DNA from: Homalodisca vitripennis
Lineage: Eukaryota; Arthropoda; Insecta; Hemiptera; Cicadellidae
Assembly: GCF_021130785.1 (NCBI RefSeq)
Contig: NC_060214.1
Coordinates: 44,127,001 to 44,191,000, forward strand
Length of the DNA stretch: 64,000 bases
Direction of reading: 5' to 3'
This document shows, in pieces, positions 36,385-50,545 of this stretch. The notes beneath the pieces are model-generated. The model worked only from the letters and a program-made list of their open reading frames with translations, had not been told where the DNA came from and did not search any database. The translations under genes were made by a program, and so were the position numbers. Every line of letters begins with the position of its first letter. The first letter of the stretch is position 1.

Positions 36385-39300
36385 TAGGTAACACCACTCA
36401 TACATATAGTTATGTTTTAGTGCTTAACTTGTATTCACATATTTTCTTTTCAGTAGACGGTGCCGCCACTTCTCAGGTTTCATTGCTTGCTTTGACCTTT
36501 GTCAGGACAGTGGGATGAGGGACGAATTCTAAAAATATAAAGCAAAATTGTTTCCTATTGAAGCCAACCTTTTAGCCATAATCACGTGTTTCAGTATAAG
36601 TACACATATTATACTGTCCTAATATAAGTAATGGTTTCTTATTTAATGTTATTTCACATTCATAAAATTTCCATGTCTTAATAATCCTGATAATGTTAAT
36701 GATGTTCTGAGTCCTGATACTACAGTGTAAATGGGTTTATTATTAATTACAAATAACATTTCGTATTTACACGAATTGTGACGCCATTTGTCGAAATGGC
36801 TCCTGAAATGTAAACAATGTACAAATGTAAATGCTGATGTAGGAGCGGATATTATTTATATATAATAATTTATAAAATGAGAAATAATTGTGTTATTTAC
36901 ATTTATTGTTCCAGCGGTGTAACCATTTTGGCATTCCAGTTGTATAATTAACATTACAGAGATTCTTTTTAAACCTTCAAGTGCTAGTGAGGCCAAGCTC
37001 TAAAATCAAATAGTATTATATGGGCATTTTTAATGCCTGTGAAATAATGAAATTATACATTTTTTGAAATGTATGAAGTCTGAAATTTCCGTACCGTACG
37101 AAAACATTTCTCTCCATTTCGGTAGTATTTTTATTTGTTGTTCTATGCATTTAAAAACATTAATATTACCCCTGAAAATCGTGTTTTGTTTTTAAACTGA
37201 TTCAATAATAATTATTTCTGTGTATTTTGGTAATTTTATGTAGATACTTGATCTCAAATACTCGGTTACATTTATGTGTATGAATATGAAATAAAATAGT
37301 TCTTGTTGATTTTTTTTCATTCTATGTTTAACTAGACATTTGCTTTTTTCTTGTCAACGGTTCAAACGCAACTGCTGAAAATTTCGAGTTCCTAAATTTA
37401 TTTGAAGTATCTGTGACAAAAATATAGTTTGTAAAATATGTTATTACATCTAATAAGTTTTGAACAAATATTTTTCCAAATTTTGTTTCAATTTAAGTAT
37501 CTAAAGTTAATTTATGATGAATATTTAAAATGTTTGTAAGTATTTTGTGTAAATTTTGAATAGTGAAAAATATTGATCTGATATTTTTACGTATATATTC
37601 TATAATTTTACTAGTATAAAATCTATACACAAACATAACACACACATTTTATTCAATGATATGTGACAAGAAAATGAGTTGTTCTAATAATTTTACGCTT
37701 AGGTAAATATATTTCAAATTATCACATTTGGAAATTGGTAAACAATATTAATTCAAACCGCTAAATAAATGTTGTGTTTTGATGATTCTATTAATAATTA
37801 AGTTTACGCTTCAACTGTAGAAATAATTACTAATTATTGGTGTCCATTTCAATTCATTAAACCTAAACATGACATTTAAATGTTCCGTGTATTTAATCAC
37901 CAATACAATGTAAAGCTCGTTTGCCCGTGAGAGGAGAGGGATGATTGAGTCAGTGACCCCTGCATTCACAACTTACCACTGGATAAAACACGACTATGTA
38001 TTAAAACAACAATACTTTCAATAAAAAATATATCCCGGATGCATTCAAAACACTGCTCCTAATATTGTACTGTTTGAGTCAACGATTTTTTTAACATACT
38101 TTTGGTTATCTGCATTCCTGATATTCAGTCTAATGTGAGAATCCGGAGGCTAACTTTAAGGCAGTTAATACCTACCTGGCTACCTAACTTAATCACCTTA
38201 AAACAATAACCCACATTTATTGATATTTTTTTACTTCTTTATTAAGAGGCGAATTTTCTAAACTTGATATTATTAGCCTTGGTGTATTAAAATAGCCAGT
38301 ACATCCTTGTTTACTCTTAAATCTAGAAATTACATTACAAGCTAATCGATATCATACGTTAGTCACACTTGAGAATATAAACTGCTAAAAACTCAACAGT
38401 AATTTAGGTGAGTGAAAGAAAAACATATTCTTATATTATTATTCGAATCTTATTTGTATATTTTTATGTATTTCCAAAACCGTCTGGCCGCAGACATGAT
38501 AGGTTCTCTTTTTTACCTATAATTCTTTCGCGTGTAAGCGAGTAATATCGGTCCTTGGCATTCATATCACCTGATATTTTTACTTTACAATTGATTGAGG
38601 TGAATTATGTGAGAAAAGAAGGAGACTATTCTAGTATCATTTATGTTTTTTTTCTAAGATAATTTCTATCATCGAATTATAATATTTCAGTAATCAGTTT
38701 AAAATATGGTTATTAATAGAATACGAATTTTAAAATTGAGTTATATTGCGATTCCGGTATATCTGTTAGGAATGTATTACTTCATGAATTTGATTCTACA
38801 ACGTCTATAAGATTAAGATATCATGCTACAAAATTGCAGTAACTAGAAGTGACTTTTGTTGACGATGTATCTCCTGTCAATGACTCGAATAAGACATTTT
38901 TATGTGCGATATTAAATAATACGATTTGTTGTAATTGATGGAAGTATAGCCATTAAAATACAAAAAGCATTAAGAAAATTCAGTATAGATATAGCTACAA
39001 AGCTTCATCAATACGCAGGTATTCAGGTCATTGTTAGGAATGAAATTACTGTAGCTTCATATGAACCCCAAAATCTGGCAGACATCCAATATTAGGATGT
39101 GGAAAACACACTCACATAATCAGGCCGTCGAGCCACATGAAAAAATTTCCAATTACGCTGGTTTTGGTATTACTATGTATCCATTTTGAAGTAAATAGAT
39201 ACATTTTCTAAGTTTCTGTAAATTATCTAGTATATTTACTCTCGTTTTATATTGTTCAATGTGTACTCTCTTAACATTTCTGTATCGTAGGGAGAAGCTT

Positions 39301-40780
39301 TGACTTGTTTACTGCAGGTAAATAATTCAAAATCAAGATAGGTACTATAAGGAAGGATTATATAACAAATGAAGCTGCCCGCTACATTGGTAAACCTTCG
39401 GAAAAAATCACCAACCACTAGCTAGGACTCCATTTCTGACTGACACATACATACCTAAAAACATGGAAATTCAAATTCATTGTTCATAGATGTAAACCTT
39501 AGCGTTCCATATTCTAGTAAATAAAAATGTTTATTATGGGTTTATGTATTATTCCATTAAAGTATAATAGATTTAATTAATATTATTGTGCATTAATAAT
39601 CAATTATAATTTTAGAAAATGTGGAATAAACAACTGTTTGGAATAAACAGATTAAGATAATCGGAGAAAAGTCTGAAAAATATTCGATTGATTTTTTTGT
39701 ATTTTTCACTAATACTTTTAATTCATGCCACTGTGTGGTAATTTTACTTTTTAATTTTCAATTTACAGTCATATCTCATCAATAACATAACGCCAAAATA
39801 AAATTTTACGGGCTATTAAAACTATCAATACATGCCTCAACAGATTCCCTGCCCTTCAATTTACTGCATCAGTGTCTGTGTTTATTGCAAAATAATGTTA
39901 TGTATTCTAATAATTTGAAATGATTTTATCTTTTCTATAATAAAATGTTTTACTAAAAGTGTGTTTACGCTATTTAATGTTTACTATATGGGCCATGAAC
40001 TGGATCAATTAACTAAAATTTGAACAGAAGCACTTCTGGCTGCACCTAGTCCTTTATGTCAGGGAGTCAGTGATTTAGTTTATGTGGGAATAATGAATTA
40101 ACCAAAATGTTTTATGAAAACTTATAGTCAACTTAAAATTGTCTCCCGGACTTTTTCATTTCATTATTTAGGCCTATTTCAGGGTTCAAATTTCAGGTAT
40201 AGTTGCTACAATAGTTAATGTGTAAAATTATATACTTTTTCTAATAGAAATGTTTTTCTAACACCAATAAGTTTATTTTTTGTATAAGTTTTGCAATTAA
40301 ACTGTCTATATAATTTATAAAATACATAATTTAGACTATTTATCATTACATCAGTTATAGCAATAGATGTTAAGTGATATATAAATTAGAATATTGTGTA
40401 ATAGAATATCTAAATTGAATTTTAGCTGGCTAAGACGTAGTTACCTGTATCTACTGGTATTAATTTGAACCCGTCTGTGTATCAAATGTTTTGATTTCAT
40501 GTATAATTATTATTTTTAAACATTAATATTGTTAAAGGATAAATGTTTTGGAAGTCAGTTAATCATGGAAAAATTAAGCGATCTTAATGTTTATTTTTTG
40601 TTTATTTTTACGAAACATTTAAAAAAAGAATTAACTTTTATCAAGAATAAATCCATGCACAAGTGAGACTCTTCCGTTATTTTTGCTCAGAGTATTTAGA
40701 CAGAACATTTTATAAGCCACTTGAAGTCTCAACTGAATCAAAAGTAAAGACCAAGATACTAATTCTTTAAAGAAAACAAG
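36385..40780. other. A+T-rich spacer, no gene seen
   Basis: Over 4 kb without a credible gene. A short G+C-richer patch lies at about 36455-36520 and another at 37910-37985. The minus-strand frame 39236-39418 shows no domain. Confidence 0.5.
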
Positions 40781-43700
40781 TTGAAATTTTATATAAAACC
40801 AATTTAAGTGGCTAAGATACTATATATGTTTACGTTCTGAATACTTATGTAATTCTACAGCTCTGATCGGTTTTTTTTAGGCTAATTACTACGTAGTGAA
40901 ATATTATATAAAAAACCAATTTAAGTGGACTAAGATACTATATATATGTTTTACCTTCTGGTATACTTATGTAATCTTACTACAGACTCTGAATGGTTTT
41001 TCAGGCCTAATTACTATCGTGTGATGAAATATTTATCCCTTATCTAGAGTTTTCGATATATAATATTTGGAGGACGCACAATGTAATGTAATATAAAACC
41101 AATTTAAGTGGCCTAAAGGATACTATAGTATGTTTACCTTCTGGAATACTTATGGTAAATTCTACAGCTCTGATGGTTTTTAGGGCAAATTACTACGTGT
41201 GATGAAATATTATATAAACACCTATTTACATATATAACTTTGGAGTAAGACGCACTATTGTAAGTTTACAATTTAAGTGGATACTTATGATAATTCTATC
41301 AGCCTGATGATTTTTTAGGCTAATTACTACAGCTGTGAAATGGTTTTTATTTAAAACCAATTTAAGTGGCTAATGATACTATGATATTTGTTTACCTTCG
41401 GATACTTAAGTAATTCTACAGCTCTTGATGGATTTTTATATTAGCGAATTTTAAGTGGCGAAGTGAAATATTATATGTTTAAAACGTTTCTGAATACTTA
41501 AGTAATTCTTCAGATACTAAATGGTTTTTACGTTCTGGATACGTGTGAATGTAATTTTCAACACTCTAGAGTTTTCGATCTATAATTTAGGCTACGCACA
41601 AACGTGTTAAATATTATATAAAACCAATTTAAATGTGGCTAAGATACTATATAATATGTTGTACGTTCTGAATTTACTTATGTAATTCTACAGCTCTGAA
41701 AGGTTGTTTTAGGCTAATTACTACGATGTGAAATATTATATAAAACCAATTTAAGTGGCTAAGATTACTGATATATGTTTACCGTTCTGGAATACTTATT
41801 GTAATTCTAACAGCTCTGAATGGTTTTTAGGCTATATTAAAACCATTTACGTGGCTGAAGATACTATAATATAAAACCAATTTAAGTGGCTAAGATACTA
41901 TATGTAATGTGTACTAGCTTCTGGATGGGTTATGTAATTCTACACTACGTGTGAAATATCTTCTGATCTAGAGTTTTTAGCTAATTACTAACGTGTGTGA
42001 GACCGATAGTTCATATAAAACCAATTTAAGTGGCTAAAGATACGTATAATATATGTTTACCTCTGGAATACTTTATGTAATTTCTACAGCCTCTGATGAG
42101 TTTTTTAGGCCTAATTACTTAGTGTGAAATATTTATCTACTAGAATTTTCGATTTTACTAACGTGTGAGACGCCCCACTATTTACATTTCATAGAAACCA
42201 ATTTGAAGTGGCTAATATAGACTATATATGTTTACGGTTCTGGATACTTATGTAATTCTACAGCTCTGATGGGTTTTGTAGGCTAATTTTACTACCGTAT
42301 GTGAAATATTTATTATCCACTAGTCTAGAGTTTTTTCGATATATAACTTTGGAGACGCACAATGTAATTTCAATATAAAACCCAATTTAATTAAGGGTAT
42401 ACTAATGATACTATAATATGTATTACGTTACTGTATACTTATGTAATTTCTACAGCTCTGATGGTTTTTATTTAGCTAATTACTACGTGGCTAATATTTT
42501 ATTCCCTATCTATGAGTTTTACGATATATAACTATTGGAGACTCTACAGCTCTGATGGTTTTTCCATATAAAACCCAATTTAAAGTGGCTAAGATACTAT
42601 ATGATGTATACCGTTTCTGAAAACTTATTGGTAATTCTAGCATCTCTTTGATGGTTTTTAGGCTAATTACTACGTGTGAAATATTTATCCCTATCTAGAG
42701 TTTTCGATATATAAAACTTTGGAGACGCACAAATGTTATATTTCATATAAAACCAATTTAAGTGGCCCTAAGATATCTATATATGTTTTACCTTCTGGAA
42801 ATACTTGATGTAATTCTACAGCTCTGATGGTTTTTTAGGCCAATTACTACGTTGTGAAATTTTATATAAAACCAATTTTAAGTGGCTAAGATACTATATA
42901 CTGTTTACCTTCTGGAATACTTATGGTAATTCTAACAGCCTTTGATGTTTTTTTTAGCTAAAACATTACTACGTGTGCTAAGATATTATAATAAAAACCA
43001 ATGGTTTAAGTGGGCTAAGATTCTATATGTAATTTACTGACTTCAGTGATACTTACGTGTGAACTGAATTCTATCCCTATCTACTGATGGTTTTCGATAT
43101 AGGCTAACTTACTAAGTGTGAAATGCTAATTCATATAAAACCAATTTAAGTTGGCTAAGATACCTATATATGTTTAACCTTTCTGGATACTTAAGTAATT
43201 CCTACCGCATACTGATGGTTTTTAAGGCTAGAATTTACTACGTGTGAAATATTTATCCCTATCTTAGAACCCCCCAATTTAAGGTGGCTAAGAATCGACT
43301 ATATATGTCATTTACCTCTGGAAAACTTAAGTAAGTGGCTAACAGCTCTGATGGGTTTTACGCTATATTACAGAATACGGTGTGAAATAATTCAATAAAA
43401 CCAATTTTGATGGTTTTTAGGCTAAGATTACTAGTATTATGTTTTACCTTCTGGATACTTATCTAGAGTTCTACAGCTCATGTTGGTTTTTAGGCTAGAT
43501 TACTACGTGTGAAATTTTCATATAAAATCCGATTTAAGTATGTGGCTAAGATTACTTATATATGTTTAACGTTCTTGAATTACTTATGTAATTCTACAGG
43601 CTCTGGTGGTTTTTAGGCTAATTACTACGGTGTTGAAATATTTTAATCCCCTATCTAGAGTTTTCGATATATAACTTTGGAGACGCACGAATGTAATTTT

Positions 43701-46700
43701 CATATAAAACCAATTTTAAGTGGCTAAGATACCTATATATGTTTACGTTCATAATACTTATGTAATTCTACAGCTCGGATGGTTTTTTAGGCCTATATTT
43801 ACTAACGTGTGATAATATTATATCTCCCTATCTAGAGATTTCGATATATAACTTTTGGAGACGCACACTGTAATTTTCATTATAAAACCAATTTAAGTGG
43901 CCTATAGAATACTCTATAGGTTACGCTTCTTAGATTACATATTTAATTCTCACAGCTCTGATGGTTTTTAGGCTAATTACTACGTGTAAACCCATATTTA
44001 AGTGGCTAAGAATACTATATAAGTTTGGAGACGTTCAGAATACTTCATATAAAACCAATTCTACAGCTCTACAGATGGTTTTTTAGGCTAATTAACCTTC
44101 ACGTGTGAAAATATTTATGTAATTCCACTAGCTCTTATATTTTTTTCGAAATTACTAAACGTGTGGGGAGACGCACAATTAAGTTCATATAAAAACCAAT
44201 TTAAGTGGCCCTAAGATCACTACGTATATATGTTTTACGTTCATGCCGAATACTTATGTAATTATCTAACTACAGCTCTGATGTTTTTAGGCTTAAATTA
44301 CTACGTGGGTGAAATATTATATATAAACCAACTTTAAGTGGCTAGCTAAGTTACTATTAGTTTACCTTCTGGATTACTTATGCTAATTCTACAGCTCTGA
44401 TTGGTTTTAGACGCAAATTACATACGTGTGAAATATCATATAAAACCCAATTTAAGTGGCTAAGATACTATATAGGTTTACCTTCTGGATACTTATGTTA
44501 ATTCCTACAGTCTCTGGATTGGTTTTATTAGGCTAATTATCTACGTGTGAAATATTATATAAAACCAAATTTAAGTGGCTAAGATACAATATATGTTTAC
44601 CTTCTGCGATACTTATGTAATTTCTACAGCTTCTGAGGGTTTTTTTTAGGCTAATTACTACTACGTGTTGAAATATTATATAAAACCAATTTAAGTGGCT
44701 AAGAGACTAAATATGTTTATCCTTCGTGGATACATAATGTAAATTCCCTACAGCTTCTGAAGGTTTTTTAGGCTAAATTACTACGTGTGAAATCTAATTA
44801 TATAAAACCAATTTAAGTGGCTAAGATACTATATATGTTTACCCCATCTGGATACTTATGTAATTTCTAACAGCTTCAGATGGTTTTCAGGTCTAATTAC
44901 TACGTGTGAAATATTTATCCTATACTAGAGTATTCGGAAATATTAACGTGTTGGAGACGCATAATGTAATGTAATATAAAACCAATTTAAGTGGCTTAAG
45001 GATACTATATATGTTTTACGTTCTGAATACTTATGTAATTCTACAGCTCTGAGGGTGGTATTTTAGGCCTAAATTACTACGTGTGAAATATTTACTCCCC
45101 TATCTAGATTTTTCGATATATTAACTTTTGGAGACGCACAATGTAATTCGTCATATCATATTAAAACCAATTTTAAGTGGCTCAAGGATACTAATATATG
45201 TTTACCTGTCTGGAATATCTTATGTAATTATATAGCTCTGATGGTTTTTTTATAAAACATCCTCTAAGATACTGTTTTTTAGGCAAATGTAATTCATACA
45301 GCTTCTGAAATGGTATTATATAAAACCAATTTAAGTGGCTCAGATACTATATACTGTTTACCTGTTCTGGAAATACTTATGTAAATTCTACAGCTCTGAT
45401 GCCGTTTTTTAGGCTAATTACTAACGTGTGAAATATTTATCCTATCTAGAGTTTTCGATATATAACTTTAGAGAGACGCACAATGTAATTTCATATTATA
45501 AACCTTAATTTAACGGGGCTAAGATACTATCTATGTTTACCTTCTGGTGAAAATACTTATGTAATTTTACAGCTCTGTTGGTTTTTATATAAAACCAATT
45601 TAAGTGGCTACTAAGATTACTATATTATGTTTACGTTCTGAATAACCTCTAGGTAAATTCTACAGCTCTGATGGGTTTTTGATTATAAATACCAATTTAA
45701 GTAGTCTAAGATAACTATAAATGTTTTACGGTTCTGTAATACTTATGTAATTTCCTACAGCTCCTGGTGGTTTTTTTAGGCTCTAATTACTACGTGTGAA
45801 ATATTTTATCCCATATCTTGAGTTTTTCGATATATAACTATTGGAGATCGCACAATTGTAATTTCATATAAAACACAATTTAATGTGGCTTAAGATACTA
45901 TAAATGTTTTACGCTTCAAGAATACTTATGTTAATTCTACATCTCTGATGGTTAATTTAGGCTAATTAAAACTCTAATTTAAGTGGAAATATTGATATCC
46001 TATCTAAGTTTTACGATATATACCTTATGGAGACAGCTACCTATGTAATTTCCATAATAAAACCAAATTTAAGTGGCTAAGAGAATACTAATATATGCTT
46101 TACCTTCTGGAGATACTTATGTAATTCTACTAGCTCTGATCGGTTCGGCTAATTACTTAGTGGTTGAAAGTATCTTATCCCTATCTAGTGTTTTCGATAT
46201 ATAACTTTGGAGACGCTACAATGTAATTTCATATAAAAACAATTTAAGTGGCTAAGTTACTCATTTATGTTTACGTTCAGAATACTTATGATAATTCTAC
46301 AGCTCTGAAGGTTTTTAGGCTAATCAATTACGTGTGAAATAGTGTGAAATATTTATCCTCTATCTAGAATTTTCGATATATAACTTTGTAGACGCACAAT
46401 GTAATTTAATATAAAACCAATTTAATGTGGATAAATAGCTATATATGTTTACGTTTAGAATACATTTAAGTGGCTAATATACTATATATCTACAGAATAC
46501 TTAAGATTGGTTTTTAGGCCTACAGCTCTTATATCGTGTGAAAATATTTATCCCTATCTAGAGATCCCATTTCGATATATAACTTTGGAGACGCACAATG
46601 TATGTATTTCATATATAAACCAATTTAAGTGGCTAAGAAACCTATATATGTTTACCTTCTGGATACTAAGTGGCTAAGATTCTATATATGTTTACTTCTG

Positions 46701-48281
46701 AATACTTATGTAATTCTACAGCTCTGATGGTTTTTACGGCTAAATACTACGTGGAAATATTTATCCCTATCTAGAGTTTTCGATATATTAACTTTGGAGG
46801 ACGCACAAGGGCTAAGATACTAATATAGTGTTTACCTTCTGGATACTTATGTAATTCTAACAGCTCTGATGGTTTTTAGCTAATAACACTTGTGAAATAT
46901 TATATAAAATCCAATTTAAGTGGCTAAGATACTATCATATGTTTACCTTCATGGATATACATATGTAAATCTACAATACAGCTCTGATGGTTTTTTATGG
47001 CTAATTACATCACGTTCGTGAAATATATATAAAACAAATTTTAAGTGGCTAAGATACTATATATGTTTACTTCTGGATACCTTATGTAATTCTACAGCTC
47101 TGGATGGTTTTAGGCTTAATTACTACGTGTGAAATATTAATATAAAAACCAAATTTAAGTGGCTAAGATACTATATATCGTTTACCTTCTGGATACTTAA
47201 TCGTAATTTCTACAACTCTGATCGGTTTTTAAGGCAATTACACGTGTAAAATATTTATCCCTTCTAGTGTTTTGATACTATAACTTTGGAGACGCACAAA
47301 TGTAATTTCATATAAAACCAATTTTAAGTGGCCTAAGATATCTATATATGTTTACGTCTGGAATACATATGTAAATTCTACAGCTCTGGGGTGGTTTTTA
47401 GCTAATTACTAACGTGTGAAATAATTATCCCTATCTAGAGGTTTTCGATATATAACTTTGGATGACGCACAATGTATAACTTTCATATAAAACCAATTTA
47501 AGTGGCCTAAGATACAATATATGTTTACGTTCCAGAATAGGTGAATTACTACTGCTGTGAAATATTATATAAAACCAATGTTAAGTGGCTAATGATACTA
47601 TATATGTTTACCTTCTGGATATTATGTAATTCTACTGCTCTGATGGTTTTTAGGCTAATTACTACGTGATGAAATATTATATAAAACCAATTTAAGTGGC
47701 TAAGGATAATATATATGTTTGCTTTGGGAATACTTATTGTATTTCTACAGCTCTTGATGGTTTCAGGCCTAATTTACTACGTTGTGATATATTTATCTCT
47801 TATCTAGTGTTTTCGATATATAACTTTGAGACAGCACAACCTGTAATGTCTAATATAATAACAATTATTTAAGTGGCTAAGATACATATATGTTTACGTT
47901 CAGATACTTATGCTATATTCTACAGCTCTGATGGTTTTCTAGGCCTAAATACTAGTGTGTAATATTTGTCCCTATGCTAGAGTTTTCGATATATAACTCT
48001 GGAGACGCACAATGTAATTTCATATTAAAACCAATTTATTTAAGTGGCCTAAGATACTATATATGTTTACCTTTGGAATACTTATGTAATTTACAGCTCT
48101 GATAGGTTTTTATATAAAACCAATTTAAGTGGCCTAAGATACTATATATGTTTTACGTTCTGAATACTTATGTAATTCTACAGCTCTGATGGTTTTTAGG
48201 CTAATTACTACGTGTGAAATATTTATCCCTATCTAGAGTTTTCGATATATAACTTTGGAGACGCACAATGTAATTTCATTT
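40781..48281. repeat. Satellite array, about 50 monomers in one orientation
   Basis: Landmarks recur in fixed order: ACCAATTTAAGTGGCTAAG, a TATATGTTTAC word, GGATACTTATGTAATTC, CTACAGCTCTGATGG, GGCTAATTACTACGTGTG, and in the long form CTATCTAGAGTTTTCGAT and GGAGACGCACAATGTAAT. The cleanest monomer is the last (about 48112-48279, roughly 168 bp). At least two shorter forms exist: about 113 bp, where GTGTGAAATATT joins directly to TATAAAACC, and about 85 bp, where the GATGGTTTTT word joins to TATAAAACC. Monomers carry dense single-base insertions and deletions, and some are scrambled. No coding frame spans a unit. The length suits satellite DNA; chromosomal location is unknown. Confidence 0.93.
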
Positions 48282-50150
48282 GTAAAAGGTAACATTTCGT
48301 GCCATAGTACCGCGTATTACCGTTAAAATAATTTACACATAACCTGCATCCTAGTTGCTTTATTTGGCAAATTTTCTCAATTCATATCTGAAATCTCCCC
48401 CATAAACATCGACCTAATTAACTATATGTAAAGAAAACGGTGTGGTACTACAAAAATTCTTAATTAAAACATCATATATTATGCAATTCGTCTATGAATT
48501 TTATTCATAATACGTATCTCATACACCCTTACAAAATTACTGAAACTGATTGGAAGTCAATGTTTTGAAAAGTTTTCTTTGTTAAAAGGATTAAAATTGG
48601 TGCCAAATTTCGATTTATTTTCTATGTGTATTTTGCAAAGGGGTGTAATGTAAAATTGGAATACGATAAATGTAGTTGTGATACATTTACCAATAAATAT
48701 TACTCATACCAGCATACGTCTTTCTTCCACAAACAGAAAAGTGAAACCTCCTCTTAAGTTGCTAATGAATAAATGTATGATAATTTGCAAAACTCTTCAA
48801 CTGAATAAAACATTTGTGGAAAATTTAATACACATAAGTCAGGGTCTCTGAATTCATATCTACAATTAAACATGCACTGACTGTGGTGGAATACACATTG
48901 GAGAGTTGATCCACTGCCCGTTCCACTCCATTATTCACATTACAGACCAATATCACTGACCTACTGTGTAATAATGTATAACTGCGTTCCCCAGGGTAGC
49001 TTTTTCTCCCATAGATAGATATAGGCCTGATCGGTTTCTAATTTTGAATTTCATCTATATTCACCACAGTGAACCCGGGCAAGACAGTTAGTACTCTCAC
49101 TTTTATATGAATTATTCAAGTATAATGCATATTTTCACGTAAATTTTACTTTGACTGACATTATACGAGATGATTAGTACCTCTTAAGAACTAGGATATA
49201 TATTTATTATAATAAAAGGCTATAGATGATTCATAGTGTTAGCTCATCAATACAAAATGCATCTTCATTTGATTATAACATTGGAATAGCTTATAAGAAC
49301 CTACCACTTCAATTTACTAAAAAGTGACATGACACATTTAAGAGGATCAGGGTATGTTAGCACTATCCTGTGAAGGGTACACTTCTTGTTGGTTTGTAGC
49401 TTCCAGTTGAACCAACACTAGATACGACAAAACTCATATATACGAACATCCCTCTAAATGACCAGAAGTAAAACACTACTAATTACAAATATATTATTTT
49501 CAAAGAGTGAATCGATGTCCCCCATCTGTTTTGAGTGCTAAAGGCTTGAACAAGGCCTTCTTTTTTCCTAATCTTTTTCCCAATTGAGGGAATAAAATGT
49601 AAGTATTAAAAATTACACAATTATTTTAAATTTGATATTATAAGTCAGTAGTGAGTTTCCACGAACTTAAATATAATATCGATCATCAAAATACTACTCT
49701 TTTACTCTGGATACCACCACAATCTGAGTTATGTTGAAAAAACAAATATTTCTATTTGTTAGTAAGAAAGTAAGTAAAGATATAGGCTACCTGACGACTG
49801 GCTTTGACCCATAATGTTTTTAAAGTTTTCGTATTATTGAATTATCGAACTAGAACAACGAGATGAATATTTAAAATCTTTCTTGCTGAATACACAGGCG
49901 CTTGATTGGTTGCGGGTAGAAAACAATGCATTTCCTGAATTTCCGATTGAAAACTTGCTAATTAAACTTGCAAATTCCCAAAGTTTTATTAGATCCTTAA
50001 ACACAAATCGTAGCCTTTAAAGAATATTCGACGTGGTTCGAGTATTTAAGTAATTTAAAATACCAAAAATCGCCGTGAAAATGTTTACGCAAATATTTTG
50101 CGTAATATATAGAGCGATTTGTACTAGTTTGTTATTAATAATTGTTTAAG
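48282..50150. other. Spacer, no gene seen
   Basis: Unique-looking A+T-rich sequence. A small inverted pair AAGGC/GCCTT lies near 49540-49560. No credible frame. Confidence 0.5.
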
Positions 50151-50545
50151 TTTTTGTGTGCATATCCAACATACCACTTGTAGAATTTTGTAGGGGTAGT
50201 TTACTGTGTGCTTTTCAGTATAATATCTAAATACTATATGGATTTCCTGTTTTTGTGTGTATATCCAACATACCATAGAATTTTAGAGGGGTAACTGTGT
50301 GCTTTTCAGTATAATATCTAAATCCTATGTGGATTTCTTGTTTTTGTGTGTATATCCAACATACCACTTGTAAAATTTTAGAGGGGTAGTTTACTGTGTG
50401 CTTTTCAGTATAATATCTAAATCCTATGTGGATTTCTTGTTTTTGTGTGTATATCCAACATACCACTTGTAGAATTTTAGAGGGGTAGTTTACTGTGTGC
50501 TTTTCAGTATAATATCTAAATACTATGTGGATTTCTTGTTTTTGT
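50151..50545. repeat. 99-bp minisatellite, four copies
   Basis: Units start at about 50151, 50250, 50341 and 50440, ending near 50545; the second unit is 91 bp because of short internal deletions, the others 99 bp. Shared words include TATATCCAACATACCACTTG and CTTTTCAGTATAATATCTAA. Since 99 is a multiple of three, the minus strand stays open and shows a 33-residue repeat containing KQEIHIGFRYYTEKHTVNYP. I take this as a by-product of the period. Confidence 0.92.

Noticed and set aside
40781..48281. CRISPR-like repeat array
   Set aside because: Units are directly adjacent monomers without unique spacers, far longer than CRISPR repeats, in a eukaryotic context; it is satellite DNA.
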